Positions 1-9,980 are shown, numbered from the stretch's first letter. The stretch is DNA of 32,977 nt from Campylobacteraceae bacterium (GCA_031276365.1 JAISNG010000192.1:1-32977); one strand, 5' to 3'. Numbers and translations: made by a program. The notes: generated by a model from the letters alone, not told the origin.

Positions 1-250
1 CTCTCAAATAGTCGTAACATTGGTAGATAACCATAATAACCCTGTAAACAATGAGAATGTTACCGTAGAAATACTAAGCGGCAACGCAGGCAATAACGGC
101 ACGTTTTCTCCTGCGCCGCCTACGGTAACGCAGGACGGTTCTGGCAACGGAAAGTATATCGTTCGCTTTACTACTCCCATTGCGGAGAACGTAACATTTG
201 GATTTAAGATAACCGACGGAACGCACAACTACAGCAAAAACGCTACGACA
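1..250 (+). repeat. Copy A of a long near-identical in-frame direct repeat (offset 672 bp from copy B)
   Basis: Position 1 'ctctcaaatagtcgtaacattggtagataacc...' aligns with position 673 with only scattered differences for ~250 bp. The offset 672 equals 3 x 224 codons. Confidence 0.93.
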
Positions 251-3200
251 GAGTTTGTTATAAACGGCATAGGCGTAGATAACGAGAGTACTAAATTTAA
301 AGTCTATCCTCATGATCGTTTGGTTGGAGAGCAGACGACTCTTGATTTATATCTTACAGATGACACTGGAGTTAACGGCGTCCCTAACCAAAATGTTGCA
401 TTCTTTGTTGTAAGTAGAACATTTGAAAACGGCACTGTCATAACGAACGGCAACAGCGTTTATATAACCTCGCCCGTAATAGACCACGGCAACGGCACAT
501 ATACAACAACCGCCACTACAAATACTTCGCAGAATGTTACATTTGGCTTTAGCGCAAATGGACAAACAAACACATCTAAGGTAGATTGGGCTAAGTTCAA
601 TTCAAATAAAACAGACCTAACTAACTTAAATACAAACATTACGGCGACCCCGATGGTAACGGTAAATCAAAACTCTCAAATAGTCGTAACATTGGTAGAT
701 AACCATAATAACCCTGTAAACAATGAGAATGTTACCGTAGAAATACTAAGCGGCAACGCAGGCAATAACGGTACATTTTCTCCTGCGCCGCCGACAGTAA
801 CGCAGGACGGTTCGGGCAACGGAAAGTATATCGTTCACTTTACTACTCCCGTTGCGGAGAATGTAACGTTCGGATTTAGAATAACCGACGGAACGCACAA
901 CTACAGCAAAAACGCTACAACTATATTTAGAAGCGGCAGCTCCAGCAACAATACATCAGAGTTGGTGTTCAATCCCGTTACTCCTTCAGTCAGCGTTGAG
1001 AACAACTATACTCTCACAGCTATCATAAGAGACGACAGCATGAACCCTGTAGGCGGGGAAACGGTTACATTTAACGTAAGCGGAGGAAATCTCAACGCCA
1101 CTACATGCGTAACAAATGCGGACGGCAGATGCTACGTTTTGTGGACAAGCACCGTTACGGGCAGTTTCACGGCAAATGCCAGAATAAACGGCAGCCACAT
1201 CAAAAACTCTCCTGCAGTGAAAGGATTTACTGCGGGCGTTGCCGATGAAAATACATCTACGTTCCTTTTAGATAGCGGACCTAAAGTCGTCGGAAGTATT
1301 TTTAATATGAATACGACTCTAAGAGACAAATACTACAATGTAGTGCCAAATCAAGATGTCTTTTATATCCTTACGCCTGCGATAGAGCAAGCGGGATTTG
1401 GTTCGGTCGGAACAGAAGCCGATAATATAAATATCACTACAGGACCTCAAGCGATAAGCCGCAATACTCTCTGGAGCAATTTGGTCGGCACTTATACGGT
1501 TACGGTTAGAATCGGAAGCGAAACAGGACCCGAAGTAAACGGTTCCAATAAAACGGCAGTGTTTGTGCATTCCACGCCTACACCAGCTAACTCATATCTA
1601 AATGTAACAGGTCTTGGACCTGTTGATTCGAACGGCGGTTACTATACCGTAAGAACATACGCGTTTGACGGTGTAGGACCAAACCCCGTTCCGAATGCTC
1701 AAATCAATATCGCGATTTCAAACGGCACGCTTTCAAACGGGTCAATGTCAGGTAAAAATATACTTTGTGCGACAAATGCCGCAGGCTACTGCGAGTTTCA
1801 ATGGACAAGTCCAAGCGAGAAGGGAGTGTTTACGATAAACGCATCTTTTGCAAACGGCACAGCATTAAGCAGTTCGCCTCAGCAAAGAGAGTTTATCTCA
1901 GGCAACGCCAATAACACAACTTCCACTTTGACGATTTTGGAAGCTGGTCCGAAAACCGCAAACGGTACCGACAGATATACGGCTATAGTAACCTTAAGAG
2001 ACAATAATAATCTGCCTGCGGCAGGCTCTGTTGTCATCGGCGTAACGGGCGGATTGTTAGATGGAAGTTATATAAGCAACAGCTACAGCGTTGATTCTGT
2101 CAATGGAAGCGTAACGGTACATTGGACAAGCAATCAAACGGGCAACTTTACCATAACTGCCGCTTTAAACACAGGATATATAACTAACGGCGTTCAGCAA
2201 AGAGAATTTGTGTCAGGACCAGTGAGTATAAGTGATTCGGAATTTATTATAACGCCTCTTTCAAGCGTTACAGCCGATAACTCTACAGCATATAACTTGA
2301 GAGTAATCATACGCGATGGTTTCCGAAACCTCGTTCCGGGCGAAATTGTTACATTTGATGTACAAGAGGGTTATTTAAATAACGGCACGGTTTTGCCAAA
2401 TACCATTACATGCGCAACGCTTATTAACGGCGAATGCTATGTCTCATGGGTCAGCGACGAAGTCGGAAACTTTTCGGTAAACGCTTCTGTTGCGGCAGGT
2501 ATGATAGGTCAGACTCAATACAGAGACTTTGTAGTTGGACCTCCGACTAATAAATATTCAAACTTGACGGTACTTCCGACAAGTTCAAGAGTAGCAGATA
2601 ACTCTTCTTACTTTACGGCTACGGCATATATCAAAGATGATTTCAATCATCCTATAACAGGAGAGCTTGTTAGTTTCAGAGTAAATGGAGGATGGATTGA
2701 CAATACCACAGACAAAGGTACAACACTTACATGCGTCTCTATAGACGGAGCTTGCAGTGTTAGGTGGAGAAGCGATACTCCTGGCACTTATAGAATTAGC
2801 GCAAATAGTTCTACTATAACACAAATCGGTGTAGAAAATAGACAATTCATTGCTACAACCGGCAGTGCTAGTAACTCTTCGCTTGTAGTTACGCCCGCAG
2901 GTCCTGTTATAGCAGGCATCGGCGTTTATACCGCTACTGTTACTGCAAGAGACACGGGCGGAGTAGCGGCGCCTAACGCTATCATACAGTTTGAGGTAAG
3001 CGGCGGAGTACTTAACAGTGATAACTGCGAAACAAATGGCACAGGCAGCTGCTTTGTTACATGGACAAGCAACAAATCAGGCAACTTCTCCATTAATGCC
3101 ACGATAGGCGGTACAAATCTCGGAGGAAACGGAAACGCTGTCGAAGCTTCGCCTCAATACAGAGTATTTGAACCAGATACGCCTGTAACCGGTAACTCAC

Positions 3201-6082
3201 TGCTTGTGATAACTCCCGCGACCAATACGATTATTGCAAACAGCGGCAATTTTTACACTATCAACGTAACAGCGCGCGATACGCACAATAACACCGTTCC
3301 GAATAAACATATAAATATCCATATAGAATACGGAGAGCTTGACAATGGCACGGGATTTGCTATAGGAGACAGTACATGCTTTACGGATACTAACGGTAAC
3401 TGCCTTGTCAAATGGAGAAGCAATAAAACAGGAAACTATCTTGTAAATGCCACTCTTGCAGGTATCTCCGGCATTATAAACTCTTCTGCCGAAGACAGGT
3501 CAAGAATGTTTGCGTTTGACGTCGTAGGTTCGGCATCGTACTTTACGGTAACAAGCTATAACGCCTCACAGCCTGACAATATCCCTGTATGCGAAGAGAG
3601 CGGAAGCGATATAGCCTTGTGCAGTATCTCCTACAATCTCAACGCGTTTGTACAAGATAATAGCGGAAATAAGATGGAGGGTGCAAACGTTACATTTAAG
3701 ATATTCAGAGGCGGCGAGCAGGTGAGGGACGCTTATTTGAACGACATTGTTACGGACGGTCTGCATGGAACCGTTCAGGGAGAGTATTCATGCTTAACGA
3801 ATGCAAACGGCGTATGCCCTGCAAATATTACGCTTAAAGCCAATATAGCAGGCACTTATGAGATATATGCAATCGCAAACGGCATAGATATAGAATATGA
3901 TACTACGTCCAACTATAACGCATTCAAAACATTTGTTGCATCCAAAGCGTCAAATACAACTTCGCGCATACATTTCAATCCTATCGCCGATAAAACGGTA
4001 GAGGCAGATAATGTCTCATCTTATGACGTTACGACAGAGATATTGGATATTCACAGCAATCCGATAAACAATGCTTTGGTTACATTGAATGTTCCTTCGG
4101 GTATCAGCTGGCTTGATAACTCTACAGCCGTCAACTCTTCGCTCACATGCACAACTGCTTCAAGCGGCAACTGCACCGTAAAGTGGAGAAGCGTACGCGC
4201 AAATGATATTCAAGATATCACGGCGCAGGTTGAAGCTATAACGCTTAGTGGAAACAGGACGTTTGTTACTGGCGGCGTCAGCTCAAATACCTCAAATATT
4301 ACGGTAAGTACGCACTATGCTACAACAAATGATACTGTGCTTGTAACTGTAACCGTCAATGATGCTCAAGGCAATCCTATCAAGGATACATATCATAATG
4401 TAATCATATACACAAGCCTTGCAAACTCATCATTTGCGGGAGGAACTTCAGACCACACGGGAACTTTGGTAAATGTAAACGGTACATACAGCGCTATTTT
4501 AAGCTCAACGAAAATCGGCAATACTACGCTTAGCTTTACGATAGATGGAGTATCAAGCTCTAATACGGAGTGGGTACATTTCAACTCAAGTACAATTTGC
4601 TTTGAAAACTGCGAAGTTAGTAATGCCACCTACATCACTGCTCAAAGCCCTGTAAAGGTTGGCAATGACTCTCTTGTAACTGTATATCTTGGCGATACGT
4701 ACGGCAATCCTATAGACAACCTAAGCGTTACCATTTATGCCTTTGAGAATCAAACAAACAGCACAGTAACCCTTAACGGCTTGGAAAACGTTACGATAAA
4801 CGGCGGAATTGACGGAAAATATGAGGCTAATCTAACGGCTTACGATAAAGGTACCGTAATGGTAAGCTTTATACTTAACAGCGGTTACAATATAAACGCT
4901 AATGATTACGGTAAAAACGCTACCGTTCTATTTGAACCTGGTAATGTTTCGGAAAACGAATCTCTTGTGTATGTTACTCATGAGATAGACAATACCACAA
5001 ATGCATCTGCAGACGGAATAGACTACTATACCGTAACCGTTATTGCAAGAGACGCTTACGGGGCAATACTTACGGAGAGCGTTACTTTCAGTTTTGAAGT
5101 GGACAAAGGCAACCTGTCCAGCACCAATGCAAGCAGCGGCGATATCCAAAACATTACCTGCGCAACAGGAAGCAATGGTTCATGCTCCGTATATTGGATG
5201 AGTGAAGATTGGGGTACGGGCCATATCAATACGTATGTAAACGGCAAACAAGTCGGCATCGGATTTATGAATGGCGTCAGAGTCAGCACTGTTCCCGTTG
5301 AAGCCGAGTTTAGAAGGGTGTTGTTTGACGATAATCTTACCATCATAGACTTTACGCCGTCTTCCAAAAAGGCTCATATAGGAGATTTGATAAGATACAC
5401 AGTCAAACTACAAAACAACATAGACCAGGAGAGCGTATTTAATCTTAATAACCTTATACCTAAAGGCTTCTCGTTTGTAGAGGGTTCTATCATCTCAAGC
5501 ACAGCCAATGGTACGGTAAATTCAACCTCCATAAGCTCAAGCGAATTTGATGCGGAGAGTTTGTTTATACACAAACAGGGCGAATTGATTGTAGTATATA
5601 CGCTAAGAGTAGGAGCAGGAGCTAAAAAAGGAGTACACAAATCCTATGCAGAAGCTTTCAAAGCTGGAAACTCCATCTCTAACAGAGCTTGGGTTGAAGT
5701 GGAGATTACAGGCGATCCTATGCTTGATGAGAGTTTGATATTCGGAACTGTTTATATAGACTCTAATGCAAACGGCATGCAGGATAAGGGAGAGATAGGA
5801 ATACCAGGAGTAAGAATTGCAACTGCCGAGGGTTATGTCATCACTACAGACCAGTTCGGAAGATATCATCTTTTGAATATATTGGGAGGAGAGTGGGGAG
5901 TAGGCAGAAACTTCATCATGAAAGTTGATGAGAGTTCGCTGCCTCAGGGTTCAACCCTCACAACAGCCAATCCTCTACTAAGAAGATTAACTCCGGGACT
6001 TCCTGTGAGGTTTGACTTCGGAGTTAAACTCTCAAACGATATAAAGACTCTGGAGACGCTTATGCAAGGAGGTGCACAATGA
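2..6082 (+). CDS. Giant Ig-like (Big-1/invasin-like) repeat surface protein, 5'-truncated by the window edge; C-terminus has a DUF11-like region followed by an SdrD-B/carboxypeptidase-regulatory-like domain
   Basis: The open frame continues to the window edge upstream of the TTG at 20 (S-Q-I-V-V-T-L..., identical to the internal repeat at 674). Many repeated Ig-like units of the form 'xTPxxxxVxDNxxxYxxTVxxRDxxxNPVxxxxVxFxVxGG...'. The C-terminus 'VKLQNNI...NLIPKGFSFVEGS' is DUF11-like, and 'IFGTVYIDSNANGMQDKGEIGIPGVRIATAEGYVITTDQFGRYHL' is SdrD-B-like. Confidence 0.88.
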   Translation, partial: SQIVVTLVDNHNNPVNNENVTVEILSGNAGNNGTFSPAPPTVTQDGSGNGKYIVRFTTPIAENVTFGFKITDGTHNYSKNATTEFVINGIGVDNESTKFKVYPHDRLVGEQTTLDLYLTDDTGVNGVPNQNVAFFVVSRTFENGTVITNGNSVYITSPVIDHGNGTYTTTATTNTSQNVTFGFSANGQTNTSKVDWAKFNSNKTDLTNLNTNITATPMVTVNQNSQIVVTLVDNHNNPVNNENVTVEILSGNAGNNGTFSPAPPTVTQDGSGNGKYIVHFTTPVAENVTFGFRITDGTHNYSKNATTIFRSGSSSNNTSELVFNPVTPSVSVENNYTLTAIIRDDSMNPVGGETVTFNVSGGNLNATTCVTNADGRCYVLWTSTVTGSFTANARINGSHIKNSPAVKGFTAGVADENTSTFLLDSGPKVVGSIFNMNTTLRDKYYNVVPNQDVFYILTPAIEQAGFGSVGTEADNINITTGPQAISRNTLWSNLVGTYTVTVRIGSETGPEVNGSNKTAVFVHSTPTPANSYLNVTGLGPVDSNGGYYTVRTYAFDGVGPNPVPNAQINIAISNGTLSNGSMSGKNILCATNAAGYCEFQWTSPSEKGVFTINASFANGTALSSSPQQREFISGNANNTTSTLTILEAGPKTANGTDRYTAIVTLRDNNNLPAAGSVVIGVTGGLLDGSYISNSYSVDSVNGSVTVHWTSNQTGNFTITAALNTGYITNGVQQREFVSGPVSISDSEFIITPLSSVTADNSTAYNLRVIIRDGFRNLVPGEIVTFDVQEGYLNNGTVLPNTITCATLINGECYVSWVSDEVGNFSVNASVAAGMIGQTQYRDFVVGPPTNKYSNLTVLPTSSRVADNSSYFTATAYIKDDFNHPITGELVSFRVNGGWIDNTTDKGTTLTCVSIDGACSVRWRSDTPGTYRISANSSTITQIGVENRQFIATTGSASNSSLVVTPAGPVIAGIGVYTATVTARDTGGVAAPNAIIQFEVSGGVLNSDNCETNGTGSCFVTWTSNKSGNFSINATIGGTNLGGNGNAVEASPQYRVFEPDTPVTGNSLLVITPATNTIIANSGNFYTINVTARDTHNNTVPNKHINIHIEYGELDNGTGFAIGDSTCFTDTNGNCLVKWRSNKTGNYLVNATLAGISGIINSSAEDRSRMFAFDVVGSASYFTVTSYNASQPDNIPVCEESGSDIALCSISYNLNAFVQDNSGNKMEGANVTFKIFRGGEQVRDAYLNDIVTDGLHGTVQGEYSCLTNANGVCPANITLKANIAGTYEIYAIANGIDIEYDTTSNYNAFKTFVASKASNTTSRIHFNPIADKTVEADNVSSYDVTTEILDIHSNPINNALVTLNVPSGISWLDNSTAVNSSLTCTTASSGNCTVKWRSVRANDIQDITAQVEAITLSGNRTFVTGGVSSNTSNITVSTHYATTNDTVLVTVTVNDAQGNPIKDTYHNVIIYTSLANSSFAGGTSDHTGTLVNVNGTYSAILSSTKIGNTTLSFTIDGVSSSNTEWVHFNSSTICFENCEVSNATYITAQSPVKVGNDSLVTVYLGDTYGNPIDNLSVTIYAFENQTNSTVTLNGLENVTINGGIDGKYEANLTAYDKGTVMVSFILNSGYNINANDYGKNATVLFEPGNVSENESLVYVTHEIDNTTNASADGIDYYTVTVIARDAYGAILTESVTFSFEVDKGNLSSTNASSGDIQNITCATGSNGSCSVYWMSEDWGTGHINTYVNGKQVGIGFMNGVRVSTVPVEAEFRRVLFDDNLTIIDFTPSSKKAHIGDLIRYTVKLQNNIDQESVFNLNNLIPKGFSFVEGSIISSTANGTVNSTSISSSEFDAESLFIHKQGELIVVYTLRVGAGAKKGVHKSYAEAFKAGNSISNRAWVEVEITGDPMLDESLIFGTVYIDSNANGMQDKGEIGIPGVRIATAEGYVITTDQFGRYHLLNILGGEWGVGRNFIMKVDESSLPQGSTLTTANPLLRRLTPGLPVRFDFGVKLSNDIKTLETLMQGGAQ
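673..922 (+). repeat. Copy B of the long near-identical in-frame direct repeat
   Basis: Same comparison as copy A; both encode VDNHNNPVNNENVTVEILSGNAGNNGTFSPAPPTVTQDGSGNGKYIV.FTTP.AENVTFGF.ITDGTHNYSKNATT. Confidence 0.93.
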
Positions 6083-9000
6083 GAAAGAGTATTAAATTAA
6101 GCGCCTTGGCAGCAGCTTTATTAATTGGTTCAACATCTATGAATGCCTCCGGCGAGGCTCTTAACAGTATAGTTTCTGAAAAAGATATGGATATAATGAT
6201 AGCTATAGCCGCATCATCAGACAGCAGCGCTGTGCGTCAAACACAGCCTTCGATAGATGAAACGCCGCAGCAAACGGCAGGTGAAGCGGAAACAATCCTC
6301 GCGCAAAATGAAGCCGTTACAATAACGGTAGATGGCGAAGATACTTTCGCACAGAGTGAAACTGTCATTTCCGTACAGAATGAAGACGCTAAGATACAGC
6401 CTGCACTTGAGTCTGTGGTTATAAGTTCGCAGCCCTCTTTGGTTGTTCCGGGAGCTTCAAACGAAACTAAAACGCCAAGCCTGACAAACAGACCTCTTGA
6501 CGCCGACGTCAAAGCGCCGCTTATATATCCGAGCGCATACTCTCTGCCACTTCCTAATAACGGTCTAATATGGGTATCCGAAGACCCCAACATGGGAGAG
6601 ACTTCGCTTAACGCCGCCGCATTATCATTTATCTCCGCGGAAAACGGAGTATTAAGCGACGGTCTGGATTTTTACATAAGAACAAATTATGCGGCTTTTA
6701 TAGACAAACTGGAACTCTCTATCTATAGAGGCAAAGACAAAGACCTTATAGAACCTTTGAGCGTGCTTGATATCGCCCCTGCGTCATTTACAAGAATCAA
6801 ATGGGACGGTAAACTTCCGGATAAATACAAATATGAAGCGGGAGATGAACTTGTATATGTATTAAGAGCATATGACAAGGACGGAAGATTTGATGAGACT
6901 TCTCCTAAAACCATCTCCATTCTTAAAAGAGAAGATGCGAAAAAAGCAGGAGACGATTTAAGGGAAGGTATCTCAAAAGGGCAGGGCGTATTGATTAACA
7001 CCAATGAAGCCGCTGCCGCTCAATATCTCTTGAATGAAGCATTCGGCGCAAATTCCATCGCCAAGCGCAATATAGTAGCATACGGTTCCAAAGTTATCGT
7101 AAGAGGCGTTAATATCCCTGAGGGCAGTACGCTTTTGATTAACTCCGAACAGTATCCTGTGGACTTTGAGAGAAGATTTACCGCAGAGTATATAGTGCCG
7201 ATAGGAACTCATGCATACGATATAGCTCTTGTCGGAAGAGAAGAAATACAAGGACGCATAAGCGTAGATATCTCTCCATACTACATGTTTACGGTAGCCA
7301 TAGCCGATATAACGGTTAGAAAAGCGGACGTATCCGACAGCGGACTAAGAGAGAGCGGCGATGAAGATGTATTTGAAGAGGGAAGGCTTGCTTTCTACAC
7401 AAAAGGCAAACTCTACGGCAAATACCATATCACTGCACAAGCAGACACTACGCAAAAAGAGCTTAGCAAAATATTCTCAGGCTTTACTCAAGCTGAGGCG
7501 AGAGATTTGTTTGAAACTCTTGATCCTGATATGTACTATCCTACTTACGGAGACGACTCTACGGTAGTTAGAGATGTAAATACTCAAGGCAGATTTTATG
7601 CCAGAGCAGAATGGGATAAAAGCCATGCATTATGGGGTAATTACGATACATCGTTTGGCGGAACGGAATATGCTTCTTACTCAAGAAGCCTTTACGGAGC
7701 AAAGCTTGATTACAACTCCATAGATATAACACGCTATGGCGAATCAAAACGAGTAGTAAAACTTTTCGGCGCCGAAGAGGTGAGCGCTTTGGGACACAAT
7801 GAGTTTTTGGGGACAGGCGGAAGTCTTTACTATCTACAGCACATGGATATACTGCCCGGTTCTCAAAAGATATTACTGCGTGTAACCGATACGCTTACAG
7901 GCAACGTAATAGCGAAGATTGACCTCAAAGAGGGCATAGACTATGAGATAGACGCTGTACAAGGACGCGTAATCCTCAATAGACCTCTGTCTCAAATCAT
8001 CTACCAAAATGTCCATACCATAACGATTTCATCACCTTTAAGCGGTTATGAACAGAGATTGATAGTTGATTATGAGTACGTACCGCGCGGATTTGAAGGC
8101 GATACTCTAACGGGAGGCGCAAGAGTCAAACAGTGGATAAGCGACTATTTGGCAATAGGCGGCACATATGTTAGAGAAGAGAGAGGAAGTGCGGGCGATG
8201 ATTATCAATTAGCAGGCGGAGATATAACTCTTCAAGCAGGCAAGGGAACGTATATCAGAGGTGAAATCACGCATACAAACTCAAATGCAGGTTCTATATT
8301 TTACTCCGACAACGGAGGACTTAGCTTTAAGGATATAAGAAACAGTTCCAATGCAACGGGAGGCAATGCTTTGGCGGTTGATGCCAGAGTAAACTTCAAG
8401 GAGCTTGGAGTTACAAACAATGAATTTACTGCCGGCGGCTGGTACAGAGATACTCAAAGCGACTTTGCAACAACCGCTTCAACTCTTTCATATGGCGGTA
8501 TAACCGAATACGGCGTTGAGAGCACATCGGAGATAACAAGTGATATAAGCATTTATGTAAAGGCAAGCGAGAGTAAGAAGAAGAGCGAAGAGAGCGCATA
8601 CTCCGAAGCTGTCGTACAGACGTCTTACAAGGTCAATGACAAATTGACTCTAAGCCTCGAAGCAGACTACCGCCAAATAGAACAGAACGCCACTTCAAAA
8701 ACACACGGAGCAGTAGGAGCGCTGAGAGCGGATTATGATATTACCCCTAACTTTGAAACATACCTTACGGGTCAATTCATGATAAACGACAATCAGGGAG
8801 CTTATGAGAATAACGATGCTGTTATTGCTGGAGCAAGATATCTTCTCAACGGCTCAAGCCTTGCAGGACAGTACGTAACAGGACACAGAGGAGACGCCCT
8901 AAGCGTTGATGTCTCTCATGAGCTAAATAAGGACCATACGATATATGCAGGCTATACATACAGCGCCGAGGGTTCTTCTAACGACAACATATTCAACTCC

Positions 9001-9936
9001 AAAACAGATACGGGCTTTACCGTAGGTCAGAAGTGGAATCTTACAAACAAGATAAACCTCTACAACGAATCACAGTTTTTAAGAGATAAAAACTCAAGAG
9101 GAGATTCAAACTCTTTAGGCATGGATTTCTATCCCGGAGAGGGTTGGAATATGGGCTTTTTATATCAGAAAGGAAACCTCAAAGCGGACAATGGAGAATA
9201 TACTCAAAGAGATGCATTCTCTGTAAGTGTCGGTCAAACTTCCAATATAGCTAACTGGTTAAGCAAACTGGAGTATAGACAAGATAGAGGCAATGAGGAG
9301 AGAGAGCAGTTTTTGACGACAAACAGAGTCTCATATAAAATCAACGACTCTTTAAGCCTTGCGGGAAAACTCAACTACTCCAAGACAACAGATGATAAAA
9401 ACGCACAAAACGGAGCGCAGTTTACGGAGTTTAACGCGGGATTTGCATATAGACCGTTTGACTCTTCCGCATTTGCGCTGTTCGGAAGATATACATACCT
9501 TTACGATATAGCTCCTGCTCAGCAGATAGACTATGCGAATATTTTAAATGGAGGATATGACCAGAAGAGTCAGATTGTCTCTTTGGAGGGTGTATATAAA
9601 TATAACGCCAAATGGGAGTTTGCTCTGAAGTTTGCTCAAAGATACGGACAGGTCAAATATGACGGAATAGACGACTGGTTTGACTCATCAACTATCTTTT
9701 ATGCAGGGCAGGTAAGATATGACCTTCTATATGATTGGCACACGCTTGTAGAGTACAGAGTGCTTGACGTAAAGGATTCCGGTAACAAAGAAGGATACCT
9801 CATCGGCATAGACAAGGATATCACGAAAAATTTCAGACTTGGTATCGGTTATAACTTCACAGATTTCAGTGATGACTTGAGAATACTTGACTACAAATCA
9901 AGAGGCTGGTTCATAAACGCAGTTGGAATATATTAA
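6079..9936 (+). CDS. Large outer-membrane beta-barrel protein with N-terminal signal peptide and periplasmic/plug-like region; probable partner of the upstream Ig-like giant protein
   Basis: ORF overlaps the upstream stop by ATGA (6079-6082) with a strong SD (AAGGAGGT, 6066-6073). Signal peptide MRKSIKLSALAAALLIGSTSMNASG. Motifs 'GKLYGKYHITAQADT...DPDMYYPTYGDDS...GRFYARAEWDKS' and a long run of alternating beta strands ending in an aromatic-rich C-terminus 'SRGWFINAVGIY'. Confidence 0.85.
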   Translation: MRKSIKLSALAAALLIGSTSMNASGEALNSIVSEKDMDIMIAIAASSDSSAVRQTQPSIDETPQQTAGEAETILAQNEAVTITVDGEDTFAQSETVISVQNEDAKIQPALESVVISSQPSLVVPGASNETKTPSLTNRPLDADVKAPLIYPSAYSLPLPNNGLIWVSEDPNMGETSLNAAALSFISAENGVLSDGLDFYIRTNYAAFIDKLELSIYRGKDKDLIEPLSVLDIAPASFTRIKWDGKLPDKYKYEAGDELVYVLRAYDKDGRFDETSPKTISILKREDAKKAGDDLREGISKGQGVLINTNEAAAAQYLLNEAFGANSIAKRNIVAYGSKVIVRGVNIPEGSTLLINSEQYPVDFERRFTAEYIVPIGTHAYDIALVGREEIQGRISVDISPYYMFTVAIADITVRKADVSDSGLRESGDEDVFEEGRLAFYTKGKLYGKYHITAQADTTQKELSKIFSGFTQAEARDLFETLDPDMYYPTYGDDSTVVRDVNTQGRFYARAEWDKSHALWGNYDTSFGGTEYASYSRSLYGAKLDYNSIDITRYGESKRVVKLFGAEEVSALGHNEFLGTGGSLYYLQHMDILPGSQKILLRVTDTLTGNVIAKIDLKEGIDYEIDAVQGRVILNRPLSQIIYQNVHTITISSPLSGYEQRLIVDYEYVPRGFEGDTLTGGARVKQWISDYLAIGGTYVREERGSAGDDYQLAGGDITLQAGKGTYIRGEITHTNSNAGSIFYSDNGGLSFKDIRNSSNATGGNALAVDARVNFKELGVTNNEFTAGGWYRDTQSDFATTASTLSYGGITEYGVESTSEITSDISIYVKASESKKKSEESAYSEAVVQTSYKVNDKLTLSLEADYRQIEQNATSKTHGAVGALRADYDITPNFETYLTGQFMINDNQGAYENNDAVIAGARYLLNGSSLAGQYVTGHRGDALSVDVSHELNKDHTIYAGYTYSAEGSSNDNIFNSKTDTGFTVGQKWNLTNKINLYNESQFLRDKNSRGDSNSLGMDFYPGEGWNMGFLYQKGNLKADNGEYTQRDAFSVSVGQTSNIANWLSKLEYRQDRGNEEREQFLTTNRVSYKINDSLSLAGKLNYSKTTDDKNAQNGAQFTEFNAGFAYRPFDSSAFALFGRYTYLYDIAPAQQIDYANILNGGYDQKSQIVSLEGVYKYNAKWEFALKFAQRYGQVKYDGIDDWFDSSTIFYAGQVRYDLLYDWHTLVEYRVLDVKDSGNKEGYLIGIDKDITKNFRLGIGYNFTDFSDDLRILDYKSRGWFINAVGIY

Positions 9937-9943
9937 GAGACAT

Positions 9944-9980
9944 CTCCGCCGTATAATATAATGGATATGGCGGAGAGATA
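9944..9980 (+). terminator. Hairpin downstream of the OMP gene (possible terminator)
   Basis: CTCCGCC (9944-9950) and GGCGGAG (9969-9975) form a 7-bp GC-rich stem just after the stop codon. The loop is long and there is no strong T-run. Confidence 0.45.

Noticed and set aside
7361-7567. 68-aa plus-strand ORF within the OMP gene
   Set aside because: Out-of-frame within a well-supported long ORF, with no independent evidence.
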